Under the pieces are notes generated by a model. That model saw only the letters and a list, made by a program, of their open reading frames with translations, did no database searches and was not told the origin of the DNA. DNA of 64,000 bases from NCBI GenBank assembly GCA_020851465.1, contig JADZCR010000001.1, positions 372,001-436,000 on the forward strand. Reading direction: 5' to 3'. Every line of letters begins with the position of its first letter. Within the stretch, counting starts at the first letter, position 1. The translations under genes and the position numbers were made by a program. The DNA comes from Phycisphaeraceae bacterium (GTDB lineage Bacteria > Planctomycetota > Phycisphaerae > Phycisphaerales > Phycisphaeraceae). Below, piece by piece: positions 16,642 to 25,512 of the stretch.

Positions 16642-18468
16642 ATGAAGACCATGAAAAGCGACGTTCGTAGTCGCAGAACCATTAAGTGTGCGACAACAGC
16701 TTTGCTGCTGTTGCTCACGACGTTGTTGTTTGGCGCCAACGAAGCCCCAACCACCGCTGGACGTGCCGCGTCCGACGAGATGACGTCGCAGCCATCTTCC
16801 GCCGTAACACCTCCCGGCCCTATAGCCACCCCGGCAGGCCCGCTCTCAAACCTGATCCGCAGCGGTTCCAAGGTTGCGATCTTGCGCGTTGATGGCCTGA
16901 TCTATGACTTCACCCTGGAAAGCCTCAAGCGTCGTGTTGACCGCGCTGTCGCGGGCGGTGCGACGGTGATCGTGTTTGAAATCGATAGCTACGGCGGTGT
17001 CGTGACCAGTGCTCTCGACATTTCCAAGTACATCAAAACGATCCCGGTTCCGACCATTGCGTGGATCAACCCCAAGGCTTATTCCGCGGGCATCCTCATC
17101 GCCTCATCGTGCAATGCCATTGTGATGTCATCGTCGGCTGCGGCAGGCGATTGTGCGCCGATCGTGCCGGGACAGAATCTCTCCCCTACGGAACGAGCTA
17201 AAGCGCTGTCTCCGATCCTTGCAGAATTCCGCGACAACGCGGTCCACGGCAATTATGACTACACCGTGTTTCACGCCATGTGTGAGCTTGGAGTCCAGCT
17301 GTACGAAATTGAGCACAAGGCTACCAACGAGCGGCGGATTGTGAATCAGGCGGATTATGAAGTGATGGTGCGTGGCGCGACGCCGGATCAATTTCGCGGA
17401 ACAGGGATCAATCCTCCTGTACCAAGTACGACCGCCCCCCCATCCCCCCTGCCCGCACTCACGCCGGGTAACGCTGCCTCGCAGCCGGTTCCTGTGCCGA
17501 CTCCCGGCGCGCCGGACCCCGCTGCGACGCTTGGTGATGCAGGGACGCGTACCGAGGAAAACTTCAACCCTGACGATCAAGGAGGCTGGACACTGGTGCG
17601 GCAAATCCATGATGGCCGATCGCTGCTGACACTTTCACAAGGGGAGGCTACCGCTCTGGGGATTTCACGAGGTGTCGTTCAGAACGAACAGGATCTGCAA
17701 AACCTGCTCAGCGCGTCGAGCATCACGCGAATTGATCTTTATTGGGTTGAAGGCGCCGCCTACTGGCTGACACGCCCGTGGATGCGGGCAATTCTGGTGT
17801 CGATCGTGTTGTTGGGAGCGTACTTCGAAGCACATTCACCGGGCTTTGGTGTCGGAGGAATTGCTGCTGGTATCGCCCTGCTTCTTCTGATCGTCTCTCC
17901 CTACCTCATCGGGTTGGCTGCTGTCTGGCACTTGATTCTCTTTGGTCTTGGGTTGTTGCTGCTGCTGGTGGAGATTTTCCTGATCCCCGGATTTGGTGTG
18001 GTGGGTATCGCGGGCATCGTGATGATGTTTGTCGGGCTGGTGCTTGCCATTGTACCGACATCGGGCTCGGGTCCGCTGAGTCTCCCGCCTCCGGAGATGT
18101 GGAAACAACTCCAGCTTTCGTTGATCTGGATGCTCGTCGCGGTACTCTTTAGCGGCATCGGGTTTTTTTATATCACGAAATACTTTGGTCACCTCCCGCT
18201 GGTTGATCGGATCGTGCTGACACACAGACCGGGTACAGGCGGAGCTATCGCGCGCGAGCTGCCGGTGGGCGGTGACGAGGTGATTGGGTTCGGGAAAATT
18301 GTCGTCGGCAATTCCGGTCGGGCACTCTCACAACTTCGCCCCAGCGGACGTGCGGAGATTGATGGCCAGGTGGTCGATGTGGTTACACCCGGCGTATGGA
18401 TCGAACCCGGAGCGCCGATCAAAGTCGTTGAAGTCGCAGGCAATCGTATCGTGGTAGAGCGAACGTAA
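16642..18468 (+). CDS. nfeD: NfeD family membrane-bound serine protease
   Basis: A 608-residue full-length NfeD protein; the ATG at 16642 is chosen over a longer frame because it starts the signal peptide. Order: signal peptide (residues 15-32), a TQP-like linker, a ClpP-like protease domain (about 75-290) with KVAILRVDGLIYDFTL, VIVFEIDSYGGVV and the candidate nucleophile S148 in AYSAG, with K187 in ERAKALSP as candidate base; a Pro-rich linker (about 265-310); four or five membrane helices (about 370-510); and an OB-fold NfeD domain at the C-terminus (GFGKIVVGNSGRALSQL, VTPGVWIEPGAPIKVVEV). NfeD works with SPFH/stomatin partners in membrane quality control; three SPFH genes lie further along at 44-49 kb. 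Catalytic residues are inferred from motif position. Confidence 0.85.
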   Translation: MKTMKSDVRSRRTIKCATTALLLLLTTLLFGANEAPTTAGRAASDEMTSQPSSAVTPPGPIATPAGPLSNLIRSGSKVAILRVDGLIYDFTLESLKRRVDRAVAGGATVIVFEIDSYGGVVTSALDISKYIKTIPVPTIAWINPKAYSAGILIASSCNAIVMSSSAAAGDCAPIVPGQNLSPTERAKALSPILAEFRDNAVHGNYDYTVFHAMCELGVQLYEIEHKATNERRIVNQADYEVMVRGATPDQFRGTGINPPVPSTTAPPSPLPALTPGNAASQPVPVPTPGAPDPAATLGDAGTRTEENFNPDDQGGWTLVRQIHDGRSLLTLSQGEATALGISRGVVQNEQDLQNLLSASSITRIDLYWVEGAAYWLTRPWMRAILVSIVLLGAYFEAHSPGFGVGGIAAGIALLLLIVSPYLIGLAAVWHLILFGLGLLLLLVEIFLIPGFGVVGIAGIVMMFVGLVLAIVPTSGSGPLSLPPPEMWKQLQLSLIWMLVAVLFSGIGFFYITKYFGHLPLVDRIVLTHRPGTGGAIARELPVGGDEVIGFGKIVVGNSGRALSQLRPSGRAEIDGQVVDVVTPGVWIEPGAPIKVVEVAGNRIVVERT

Positions 18469-18534
18469 GGCTTGACAGGCTTGCCCGCGCGCCGCTGAAA
18501 CCAAATCACCTAGCTGTTGTTGTGTCGCGGTGAA

Positions 18535-19338
18535 TCAGTGTGCCAAGTCCAGTTCCGGCTGAGGCGGATCGATCTTGAGCAGTTCGACGTCGAAGACGAG
18601 AACAGCATTGGGGCCGATGTCCTCGCCAGCACCATCTTCTTTATAAGCGAGTTCAGGGGGAATCCACAGGCGATACTTGCCCCCTTCTTTCATGAGTTGC
18701 AGGCCTTCAGACCAGCCTTGAATCACGCCGCGCCCACCAGTGGGATCAAGACTGAATGTCGCAGGCCCCCGCCCTTCCGAGGAATCAAAAACCTTTCCGT
18801 CGAGCAGTGCGCCGGTGTAATGGACGGTGACGGTACTCTTGGCGTCGGGCGATTTGCCCTTTCCTTCCTGGAGAATTTTGTACTGCAGGCCGGACTTGGT
18901 CGTGACGACCCCTTCCGCGGTCTTGTTTTTTGCGAGGAAAGCTTCGCCCTCTGCTTTATTCTTGGGGGCAAGCACTTTGTTACGTTCAGCGATTTCACGT
19001 GCTTTGGCCATCTGCTTTTCGATCATTTCACGTTGCAGTGCGGCCATCGTCTCTTGAATCTGTTGCGGAGTCAGAGCGAGCTTGTTGGCTTTTAGTCCGT
19101 CCGTCAGGCCGCGGTTGAACGCATCCTGATCGACAGAGATCGGAGCATTTTTAAGCTCATTGCCGATCTGCACACCAAAAAAATAACTGGCGCGCTGTGC
19201 TACGGATTCCAGGCCAGCCGGATAAGTCGTCGCAGCGGGAGCCTCGGCGGCAGCAGGTTGTGTTGCGGCAGGCTGTGCGAATGCAACGCTGGTCGTGATC
19301 AACAAAGCCAGCGCGATAAAAAACGCAAAACTTTTCAT
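18535..19338 (-). CDS. FKBP-type peptidyl-prolyl cis-trans isomerase
   Basis: A 267-residue secreted FKBP of the FkpA/Mip type. AAGGAG lies six bases before ATG 19338. A signal peptide (residues 1-21) is followed by an ATQPAAAEAPA linker, then an N-terminal dimerisation-like helical domain (about 45-140) with YFFGVQIGNELK and ALTPQQIQETMAALQREM. A C-terminal FKBP domain (about 150-260) includes VTVHYTGALLDGKVFDSS, FSLDPTGGRGVIQGW and YGLWIPPELAYK-like text (YRLWIPPELAYKE). It probably assists folding in the periplasm or at the outer membrane. The active-site residues Y, F, D, W and Y of the FKBP pocket appear conserved. It is convergent with the NfeD gene. Confidence 0.9.
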   Translation of the reverse strand: MKSFAFFIALALLITTSVAFAQPAATQPAAAEAPAATTYPAGLESVAQRASYFFGVQIGNELKNAPISVDQDAFNRGLTDGLKANKLALTPQQIQETMAALQREMIEKQMAKAREIAERNKVLAPKNKAEGEAFLAKNKTAEGVVTTKSGLQYKILQEGKGKSPDAKSTVTVHYTGALLDGKVFDSSEGRGPATFSLDPTGGRGVIQGWSEGLQLMKEGGKYRLWIPPELAYKEDGAGEDIGPNAVLVFDVELLKIDPPQPELDLAH

Positions 19339-19515
19339 GAGGTCTCCTTGGAGCAAAATTAGTTACCGCGGAACGCGGCCTGAGGCGGAATGATAGCACA
19401 GCCGTTGACTGATACGACTGCGAGGTTCCTCCAGCTCACGCGGCAAGACAACCAAGCACCCGATAAAGTGCGGTTTACTTATAAATTAACTATTAACCTG
19501 TTGTTGGCTGTGTGT

Positions 19516-20349
19516 TCAAGTGGTATCAAACAGGTCGTCAGCTTTGGGAATGGTCAGCTCAAACCGTGCTCCTTCGCCGGGCTTGCTGGTGACGGTGATG
19601 GAGCCGCCCGCGTTACGCACCAGATCGCGGCAGATGCAGAGTCCCAGGCCGGTGCCCTTTCTTTCCGCGGGGTCTGCGTGAGGTCGATGAGTGACGAACG
19701 GCTCAAACAATCGCTTCATGATGGATTCGGGAATGCCCGGGCCGGTGTCAGCTACGACGATTCGTACAAGGTTGGCTTCAACACATGCGGTAACCGTAAG
19801 ACGCCCGCCCGTTCGACGCATGGCCTGCTTCGCGTTCAGAAAAAGATTGAGCAACACCTGCTGTAGATTGAGCGGCGACATCGCCACTTGTACGTCAGGA
19901 GAATCGACAACCAACGCAATGCCGTCTTTTTTGGGATCACGCGCCAGGCAGCCAATGGCTTCATCGATGACTTGTCGAACCCTCGCTGCATGCTTTTGGT
20001 CCGCTTCGCGGGCAAAGCCCAGAAGCGAAGCACTGATGTGGGCTGCACGCTCCGCCCCCGCAAGTGCTTTTTCAACAGCCTTTTTCATGAGCAGGGAATC
20101 GTCAGGCTTGGCGAGCGAGAGTTGCGCGTAGCTGATGATCGGCGTGAGTATGTTGTTGTATTCGTGTGCAATGATCGAGGCGATTGTTCCCAGTGTCGCA
20201 AGGCGGTGGGAATGGGTCAGCCCCTCACGAACCTGCTGAAACTGAACTTCCAACTGCTCGAAGTGCTTGAGAAGTTGCTCGACACGAGCCAGGTCGTCAG
20301 GATGGTGTACCTCGTGCTCAACGATGGAATCGTGTGGTTTCGACTTCAT
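19516..20349 (-). CDS. Soluble sensor histidine kinase
   Basis: A 277-residue histidine kinase with no membrane segment. Residues 1-45 form a predicted coiled coil (VEQLLKHFEQLEVQFQQVRE). The HisKA dimerisation domain follows: SHRLATLGTIASIIAHEYNN with phospho-acceptor H62, then the HATPase_c domain with N-box LNLFLNAKQAM, G1 DTGPGIPESI, F-box RLFEPFVTH and G2 GTGLGLCIC. All ATP-binding boxes are intact. There is no adjacent response regulator, so its partner is elsewhere. The absence of an input domain suggests it is activated by protein contact through the coiled coil. It is transcribed away from the parS/parB locus. Confidence 0.9.
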   Translation of the reverse strand: MKSKPHDSIVEHEVHHPDDLARVEQLLKHFEQLEVQFQQVREGLTHSHRLATLGTIASIIAHEYNNILTPIISYAQLSLAKPDDSLLMKKAVEKALAGAERAAHISASLLGFAREADQKHAARVRQVIDEAIGCLARDPKKDGIALVVDSPDVQVAMSPLNLQQVLLNLFLNAKQAMRRTGGRLTVTACVEANLVRIVVADTGPGIPESIMKRLFEPFVTHRPHADPAERKGTGLGLCICRDLVRNAGGSITVTSKPGEGARFELTIPKADDLFDTT

Positions 20350-20597
20350 TGATAGAAATATCGGAAGTCACAGGTGTCTGGCTTGACGGAAGCCGACAGC
20401 AACACAGAATGACGCAAACAAAGCTAATCATGCGTGTTATGAAAGTCCAATAATTGAAAATGAACAACGGTCACGCATTAAGAAAACGATGTTCACTTTA
20501 ATTCTACTGGCCATCGCCCCAATTTATTTTATGAGAAGTGTTTTAGCGGCCCGTACTACTCAACTTTCCTTTTGAGACTAAGGCAGCGGCTATTGGG

Positions 20598-20613
20598 TGT
20601 TCCACGTGGAACG
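20598..20613. promoter_or_regulatory. parS: parS site 1 (ParB binding site)
   Basis: The 14-base perfect palindrome GTTCCACGTGGAAC (20599-20612) matches the parS consensus GTTnCACGTGnAAC. It lies 28 bases beyond the 3' end of the zinc-ribbon gene and about 490 bases from parB. ParB should load here and spread as a CTP-dependent clamp. Only one other such site occurs in the window, immediately before parB. Confidence 0.85.
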
Positions 20614-20625
20614 CGAGAAATAGGG

Positions 20626-20952
20626 TTAGTTTTTCTGACCCGGCTTGACGGCGCCGCATTCCGGGCAACGATCTTTTTTTGAAGATCGGAGGTCATATCC
20701 GCACGCACCGCAACGCCCCTGCCGTTGCAGGCGCAAAGCCCGACGTGAATCGGCTGGGAACACTGAATGACATTCCGGACAACAGGCGGGGCGTGAACCT
20801 TGAAGGTCAAACCCGCAGTTTCTGCAGCGCAATCTTCTTCCGGAGCTTCCGCGAGAAAAATCAAACACCACGGTTGCAATCCAAACGACAACAATCAGCA
20901 TTGCGCCTATGGCAGCCATAAACACAAAGTGGGGAAATATTCCCGAAGTCAT
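20626..20952 (-). CDS. Membrane-anchored double zinc-ribbon protein
   Basis: A 108-residue protein with one membrane helix (residues about 10-30, FMAAIGAMLIVVVWIATVVF) and two zinc ribbons. The first is CRNCGFDLQGSRPACCPEC and the second CGACGYDLRSSKKDRCPEC. The CxxCGYDLR-xx-CPECG pattern is common in Planctomycetota. The ATG at 20952 is chosen because upstream codons run across the parS site at 21035 and look non-coding. It sits between two parS sites and is divergent from parB. No function is known; the position suggests but does not prove a link to chromosome organisation. Confidence 0.65.
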   Translation of the reverse strand: MTSGIFPHFVFMAAIGAMLIVVVWIATVVFDFSRGSSGRRLRCRNCGFDLQGSRPACCPECHSVFPADSRRALRLQRQGRCGACGYDLRSSKKDRCPECGAVKPGQKN

Positions 20953-21034
20953 AACTGTGCCAATTGCTTTGTTGTCCAGTTTTATCGTACGGAAGAAGAA
21001 TAGCAATGGTGATCTGTTTGCAAAAAGTTTCCAT

Positions 21035-21050
21035 CGTTTCACGTGGAACA
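21035..21050. promoter_or_regulatory. parS: parS site 2 (ParB binding site)
   Basis: The sequence CGTTTCACGTGGAACA is, on the minus strand, TGTTCCACGTGAAACG, which matches the B. subtilis-type parS consensus TGTTnCACGTGAAACA at 15 of 16 positions. The 14-mer core is 21036-21049. It lies 54 bases before the parB start, in the leader region, so bound ParB may also affect parB expression. Location beside parB is typical of chromosomal parABS loci. Confidence 0.9.
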
Positions 21051-21103
21051 TCTTGAAGGTCGAGTGAATCGCGGATAGGCTTGAGCTGAACACGGAGGTT
21101 CAC

Positions 21104-22126
21104 ATGGCGGAAACAAAATCTCGTCCACCTCGGCTTGGAAAAGGGCTTAGCAGTCTGATGGGGAGGGCGGTTGAGGTCGCCTTGCCTGCAAAAGAATTGT
21201 CGGCCGCAACAAAGCCAGGAGACGCGCCAGGCGTGTCGGCTATTACGGGTACCAATCATCTTGTCGCTCAGCAGCCCCCTGCCGTTGACCGGCGAGACGG
21301 ATTGGTGGATTTACCCATCGAATCCATTCAACCCAACCCCCACCAACCGCGTCAACATTTTGACGAGGGATCTCTCCAGCAACTTGCTGCATCTATCCGT
21401 TCTGCCGGAGTAATGCAGCCTGTGATTGTCCGCCCTGTTAGGGGTGTGACTCAGGAGGGGGCGGAACGATACGAACTGGTTGCTGGCGAGCGACGATGGC
21501 GGGCAGCCCAAGTTGTTGGCCTGTCTTTTCTGCCAGCGATTATTCGACAGCTCGACGATCTTCAGCTCTCTGAATGGGCGATCATCGAAAATCTTCAACG
21601 CGAAGATTTGAATCCAATCGATAGGGCAGAGGCTTTTCAACGGCTTATACAACAATTCAATCTTACCCACGAAGATATCGCAGCTAGGGTTGGATTAGAT
21701 CGATCGTCAATATCTAACAATCTGAGATTACTTAACTTAACAAAAGAAGTGTGTGGTCTTGTTAGAGCTGGAAAATTATCAGCCGGCCAGGCAAAGGCGC
21801 TGGTAGGGGTCTCTAATCCTCAGCAGCAGGCTGGCTTGGCTCATCGAGCGGTGAAGCAGGAGTGGTCGGTGCGACAACTGGAGCAAGCTGTCCGAATGCT
21901 GTCAGGAGCAACAACGCCAGACCCTCCATCGGGGGATGATAAAAACAAAACAAATCGTCTTTCCGCTCACTTGGCGGACCTTGAACAGCAGATCGGAAGG
22001 CAACTTTCAACCAAAGCCAGGATACGTCCGGGACGAAAAAAGGGTACGGGCAGCCTGACAATCGAGTTTTATTCAATCGATCAGTTCGATTCACTGTTAT
22101 CAAAGCTAGGAATAGAAACCGAATAG
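21104..22126 (+). CDS. parB: Chromosome-partitioning protein ParB
   Basis: A 340-residue ParB/Spo0J. GGAGG is six bases before ATG 21104. The N-terminus has the RLGKGLSSLMG motif that contacts ParA. The ParB/Srx CTPase domain (about 65-165) includes IQPNPHQPRQHFDEG, IRSAGVMQPVIVRP, the clamp motif VAGERRWRAAQ and AIIENLQREDLNPI. A helix-turn-helix (about 185-225) follows: THEDIAARVGLDRSSISNNLRLL, the parS-binding element. The C-terminal 60 residues form the dimerisation domain. Cytoplasmic, acting on parS sites at 20598 and 21035. A parA gene does not adjoin it. An AT-rich hairpin overlaps the stop codon. Confidence 0.95.
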   Translation: MAETKSRPPRLGKGLSSLMGRAVEVALPAKELSAATKPGDAPGVSAITGTNHLVAQQPPAVDRRDGLVDLPIESIQPNPHQPRQHFDEGSLQQLAASIRSAGVMQPVIVRPVRGVTQEGAERYELVAGERRWRAAQVVGLSFLPAIIRQLDDLQLSEWAIIENLQREDLNPIDRAEAFQRLIQQFNLTHEDIAARVGLDRSSISNNLRLLNLTKEVCGLVRAGKLSAGQAKALVGVSNPQQQAGLAHRAVKQEWSVRQLEQAVRMLSGATTPDPPSGDDKNKTNRLSAHLADLEQQIGRQLSTKARIRPGRKKGTGSLTIEFYSIDQFDSLLSKLGIETE

Positions 22127-22152
22127 TTGATTGTATTTTTAATCAACTTTTA
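22125..22152 (+). terminator. Putative rho-independent terminator after parB
   Basis: An 8-bp perfect inverted repeat, AGTTGATT (22125-22132) and AATCAACT (22141-22148), with an 8-base T-rich loop, followed by TTT. The stem starts inside the parB stop codon. The stem is AT-rich and therefore weak, but position and following T residues fit a terminator for parB. Confidence 0.4.
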
Positions 22153-22357
22153 GTTGTGGTTGTTGGTTCAACGGGGGTGTGATATGGCTTTGAGTGGCGG
22201 CAGGAGCGGGGGCTGCGGAATGCGGTTGGTTATATCTCTGTCACTCTGTGCGTAGTCTTTGCGTGTTCTGTGGGGTGACATGGAATAGAATCACGTTCTG
22301 CGGAGTGAGGCTTGGTCAGCGGTGAGGCACTGTTCCACAGAGATTCACACGAAAGCA

Positions 22358-24175
22358 ATGACTGAACCTTATCTCGACATACGTACTGCCGATGGTCGGA
22401 CACTCAGGAAACCTCTGGGTGACAAGCCGCTCACCATTGGTCGGCATCCCGACAACGCGCTGAACATCGCCGAAGACACCGCCAGCCGCTTTCACTGCGT
22501 CATTGAAAAAATCCCATCCGGCTACCGCGTGCGCGATCTCAAATCCCGCAACGGCATCAAACTTAATAACCAGAAGATAGAAACCGCATCACTTAAAAAC
22601 GGCGACACCCTATCAATCGGTAAGACAATCTTTCGCTTTGTTTTTGACAATCCTGCGGAAGCGGTCAACAAGCCAGCCAAGCCCGTTCCGCCGCCGCGTT
22701 CGTCAAAGTCCACGCCGAGCAGGCCAACTGCTCATGCTGTGAACCCAGTCATTCCTCACGAAGAAGAGGAGGCCCCAATCGCGATGCGCGCTGACCCAGA
22801 GGAGGCGGTGCAGCCTGTCGAACCCATTGTGCTTGAGCCGGTTGAGGATGATGAAGGCGAGAGCGGCTCATCGAATGAGGATTCTTTAGCAGCGCTGCGC
22901 AAATTTGCAGCGCAGGGTGAGGGTGAAAATCTGTCCGAACATGATCTGATCCTGGCAAACTCCCGCGGCGAGACGGTTCACGCTGCCATGGGGAAAGAAG
23001 GGGATGAAGCCCGTGAAAGTCAGGAGGGCGTGCGCATCATGCGATTGCTGCTGCTTTCCTGTGCTCGTACGCGCGCAACCGATCTGCATGTTGAGCCCAA
23101 AGCCAGCGACTACATCGTCCGGCTGCGTATTGATGGCACGATGGTTGAAGCGATGCATCTGGACCGCCGCACCGCTCAGCGTCTAGTTGGCGTGACGAAG
23201 GTTCTCAGTGACATCGATATTTCGCAGCGCGCAATTGTTCAGGAGGGGCACTTTTCCGTGCAATTAGCGGGGCGGCGAATCGACTACCGCGTCAGTTTCA
23301 CACCCAGCGTGCACGGTCAAAAACTGGTTATTCGTGTTCTCGATCTGGCTAATGCGCCGCGCTATCTCACCGATCTGCAGATGCCCGAATGGATGAGTAA
23401 CCAGGTCAGGCGCGTTTCGAAGCAGGATGCGGGCATGATTCTCGTGACCGGACCAACCGGCTCGGGCAAGACGACGACGCTGTACACCGTGCTGCGCGAC
23501 ATCGACGTCAATCAACGTAACGTCGTGACGATTGAAGATCCCGTTGAATACCAGCTCCCGGGTGTGACGCAGATTCCTGTCGATGCGCACAAAGGCAATA
23601 ACTTTGCGCAGCTTCTGCGTTCGATTCTTCGTCAGGATCCAGACGTAATTCTCCTGGGCGAAATTCGTGATAAAGAAACAGCCATGACCGCCATGCAGGC
23701 TGCCATGACAGGCCACCTTGTCCTCTCAACGGTTCACGCCAAGGACACGATCGGCACGATCTTTCGCCTCCTCGATCTGGGAATTGAACCGTACCTGGTT
23801 GCATCAGCATTGAACCTTGTCATCGCCCAGCGACTGGTGCGCGTTCTTTGCCCGCATTGCAAAGTGGAAAAGAAGCCGACTCCGCAGCAGCAGATGCGCA
23901 TGGGTAAAGCCATCGAGGGCATGACTCGGATTTATATTCCTGCGGGTTGTTCCAAATGTATGGGAACGGGCTACGCCGGCCGCCGTGCGATTTTTGAACT
24001 ACTCCATGTCACAGATGAAATCCGTGACCTGATCCTCAAGTCCCCGACGATCACTGCTATCCGCGACTCCCTCAAGATGGAAGTATTTACATCTCTCCAG
24101 CACAACGGCTATAAACTCGTAGCGGAAGGCATCGCCTCTATGGAAGAGATCGAGCGCGTGACGGGAACCGAATAA
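22358..24175 (+). CDS. FHA domain-PilB/GspE type ATPase
   Basis: A 605-residue fusion. The ATG at 22358 is chosen to start the FHA domain cleanly; a GTG at 22322 is possible. Residues about 5-95 are an FHA domain (PLTIGRHPDNALNI, SRFHCVIEK, VRDLKSRNGIKLNN), which binds phosphothreonine peptides. A charged, Pro-rich linker follows (100-175). From about 220 comes the secretion/pilus ATPase: N2 domain with ATDLHVEPK, Walker A GPTGSGKTTT (365-374), the Asp box IEDPVEYQLPG, Walker B VILLGEIRDKETA, His box LSTVHAKDT, and the tetracysteine zinc element CPHCK...CSKCMG. It likely powers assembly of a type IV pilus or type II secretion pseudopilus. No pilin genes adjoin it. The FHA part implies regulation by Ser/Thr phosphorylation. 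Confidence 0.88.
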   Translation: MTEPYLDIRTADGRTLRKPLGDKPLTIGRHPDNALNIAEDTASRFHCVIEKIPSGYRVRDLKSRNGIKLNNQKIETASLKNGDTLSIGKTIFRFVFDNPAEAVNKPAKPVPPPRSSKSTPSRPTAHAVNPVIPHEEEEAPIAMRADPEEAVQPVEPIVLEPVEDDEGESGSSNEDSLAALRKFAAQGEGENLSEHDLILANSRGETVHAAMGKEGDEARESQEGVRIMRLLLLSCARTRATDLHVEPKASDYIVRLRIDGTMVEAMHLDRRTAQRLVGVTKVLSDIDISQRAIVQEGHFSVQLAGRRIDYRVSFTPSVHGQKLVIRVLDLANAPRYLTDLQMPEWMSNQVRRVSKQDAGMILVTGPTGSGKTTTLYTVLRDIDVNQRNVVTIEDPVEYQLPGVTQIPVDAHKGNNFAQLLRSILRQDPDVILLGEIRDKETAMTAMQAAMTGHLVLSTVHAKDTIGTIFRLLDLGIEPYLVASALNLVIAQRLVRVLCPHCKVEKKPTPQQQMRMGKAIEGMTRIYIPAGCSKCMGTGYAGRRAIFELLHVTDEIRDLILKSPTITAIRDSLKMEVFTSLQHNGYKLVAEGIASMEEIERVTGTE

Positions 24176-24207
24176 CCGTGGAAACTGGTGGGGGCGAATG
24201 AGTCTGC

Positions 24208-25296
24208 CTACCTGGGTTCCTGCTGACTCAGACAGTGAAAAGCTCCGAGTCCGACCACCAACGACTCGGCTCGTATTCCAATCACACGATGTTTTGGCAT
24301 TGCCTGCTGAAGAATATCAAGAGCTTTGTCGTCGGTTGGCTGGCCAAAAATGGGTACGAACACCCCGCCATTGGCGATAAGAAAATTCGCGTAGCTTGCC
24401 GGCACCGGGTTTAGTCCGCCGGGTCCGAAGCGGTCAGCAGGAAACTGGTAGAGAATCGGATCAGGCACCGGCAGGTCGATGACTGTCAGTTTTTTCCCGT
24501 TCTGATCACGAGCGTTGCGTAGTGCTCGCCGATTTCTATTCAGAATTTCAAAATCGGGATGGTTGCTGGGCGCGTGAATGCTTACGATTGTTTCCGCGTT
24601 GATGAATCGCGCGATGTCATCAATGTGACCGTCGGTGTCGTCGCCGATGATGCCGCCGGGCAGCCAGAGGACATGGTGGGTGCCCAGTGCTTCGTGAACC
24701 TCATCTATGATTGCTTCCCGTGAAAGATGGGGGTTACGGTTTTTATTCAGCAGGCACTGTTCGGTAGTCATGACAGTGCCGCAGCCGTTAACCTCGATCG
24801 ATCCACCTTCGAGTACGAGGTCGTGAATCCACAAAGGCACTCCCAGATGTTTGGCGAGGTACTGTGGTACCAGATCGTCGAGAGTGCGATCTTCGTACTT
24901 GCCGCCCCAACCGTTGAATCGAAAATCATGGGCAGCTTTTGGTGCGCCGGAGACATTGACAGATGATTTTCCGCGAGCAGCCGTCTCCGTACTTTGTGTG
25001 TGATCAGACTTGACTACGAAAATCGGTCCGTAATCTCGAATCCATGAATCGTTGGTTTTGATGCCGAGTCCCTGTGTTGTCGCAACGTCAACATAAGGCT
25101 TCATCGCTTCCATCAACTCAGCAAATTGTTTCTGCGCTGCTGGTAAGCAGCCCGGCCAGGTTTCCTCATTATGAGGAGGAGTTAGCCAGATACGGGTCGT
25201 CGGCTCCCACTCTGCGGGCATGCGGTAACCCAACTCGCGGGCGGAGGCGGCAGGGCGGGGAAGTTTCACAGCAAAGGGCGTTAATGGGTGAGACAT
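24208..25296 (-). CDS. aguA: Agmatine deiminase
   Basis: A 362-residue enzyme of the guanidino-modifying (pentein) superfamily that hydrolyses agmatine to N-carbamoylputrescine and ammonia. Motifs: MPAEWEPTTRIWLTPPHN at the start, DSWIRDYGPIFVV, FRFNGWGGKY, LEGGSIEVNGCGT, LWLPGGIIGDDTDGHIDDIARF (with the catalytic His) and the nucleophile C355 in LGAFHCLSQQEP. All catalytic residues are present. The start ATG 25296 has only a weak RBS. On the same strand upstream lies the polyamine group ending with N-carbamoylputrescine amidase at 29205, so both steps to putrescine are encoded here. Cytoplasmic. Confidence 0.93.
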   Translation of the reverse strand: MSHPLTPFAVKLPRPAASARELGYRMPAEWEPTTRIWLTPPHNEETWPGCLPAAQKQFAELMEAMKPYVDVATTQGLGIKTNDSWIRDYGPIFVVKSDHTQSTETAARGKSSVNVSGAPKAAHDFRFNGWGGKYEDRTLDDLVPQYLAKHLGVPLWIHDLVLEGGSIEVNGCGTVMTTEQCLLNKNRNPHLSREAIIDEVHEALGTHHVLWLPGGIIGDDTDGHIDDIARFINAETIVSIHAPSNHPDFEILNRNRRALRNARDQNGKKLTVIDLPVPDPILYQFPADRFGPGGLNPVPASYANFLIANGGVFVPIFGQPTDDKALDILQQAMPKHRVIGIRAESLVVGLGAFHCLSQQEPR

Positions 25297-25512
25297 AAGG
25301 TCACTTTAAAGCACGGTGTAAGAAAATACTGAATCCAGTTATCTCGCTGGCTTATTAATCTGTGATGAGTTTACGAGACGAAAAACACCTGCAGGTTGAT
25401 TTCTGTCTTGACATATCTGGCAGCGATGTTTGCGGATGAGGCGTTATTTACTTCGCGCACTTAAACATACGTGATCAATGGTTGTTCCAAATAAATCATC
25501 GCTACTGTTGGA

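Noticed and set aside
20374..20397. Bulged hairpin around GGCTT-GACGG-AAGCC upstream of the histidine kinase
   Set aside because: No T-run follows and no riboswitch-like pattern is visible; possible chance structure.
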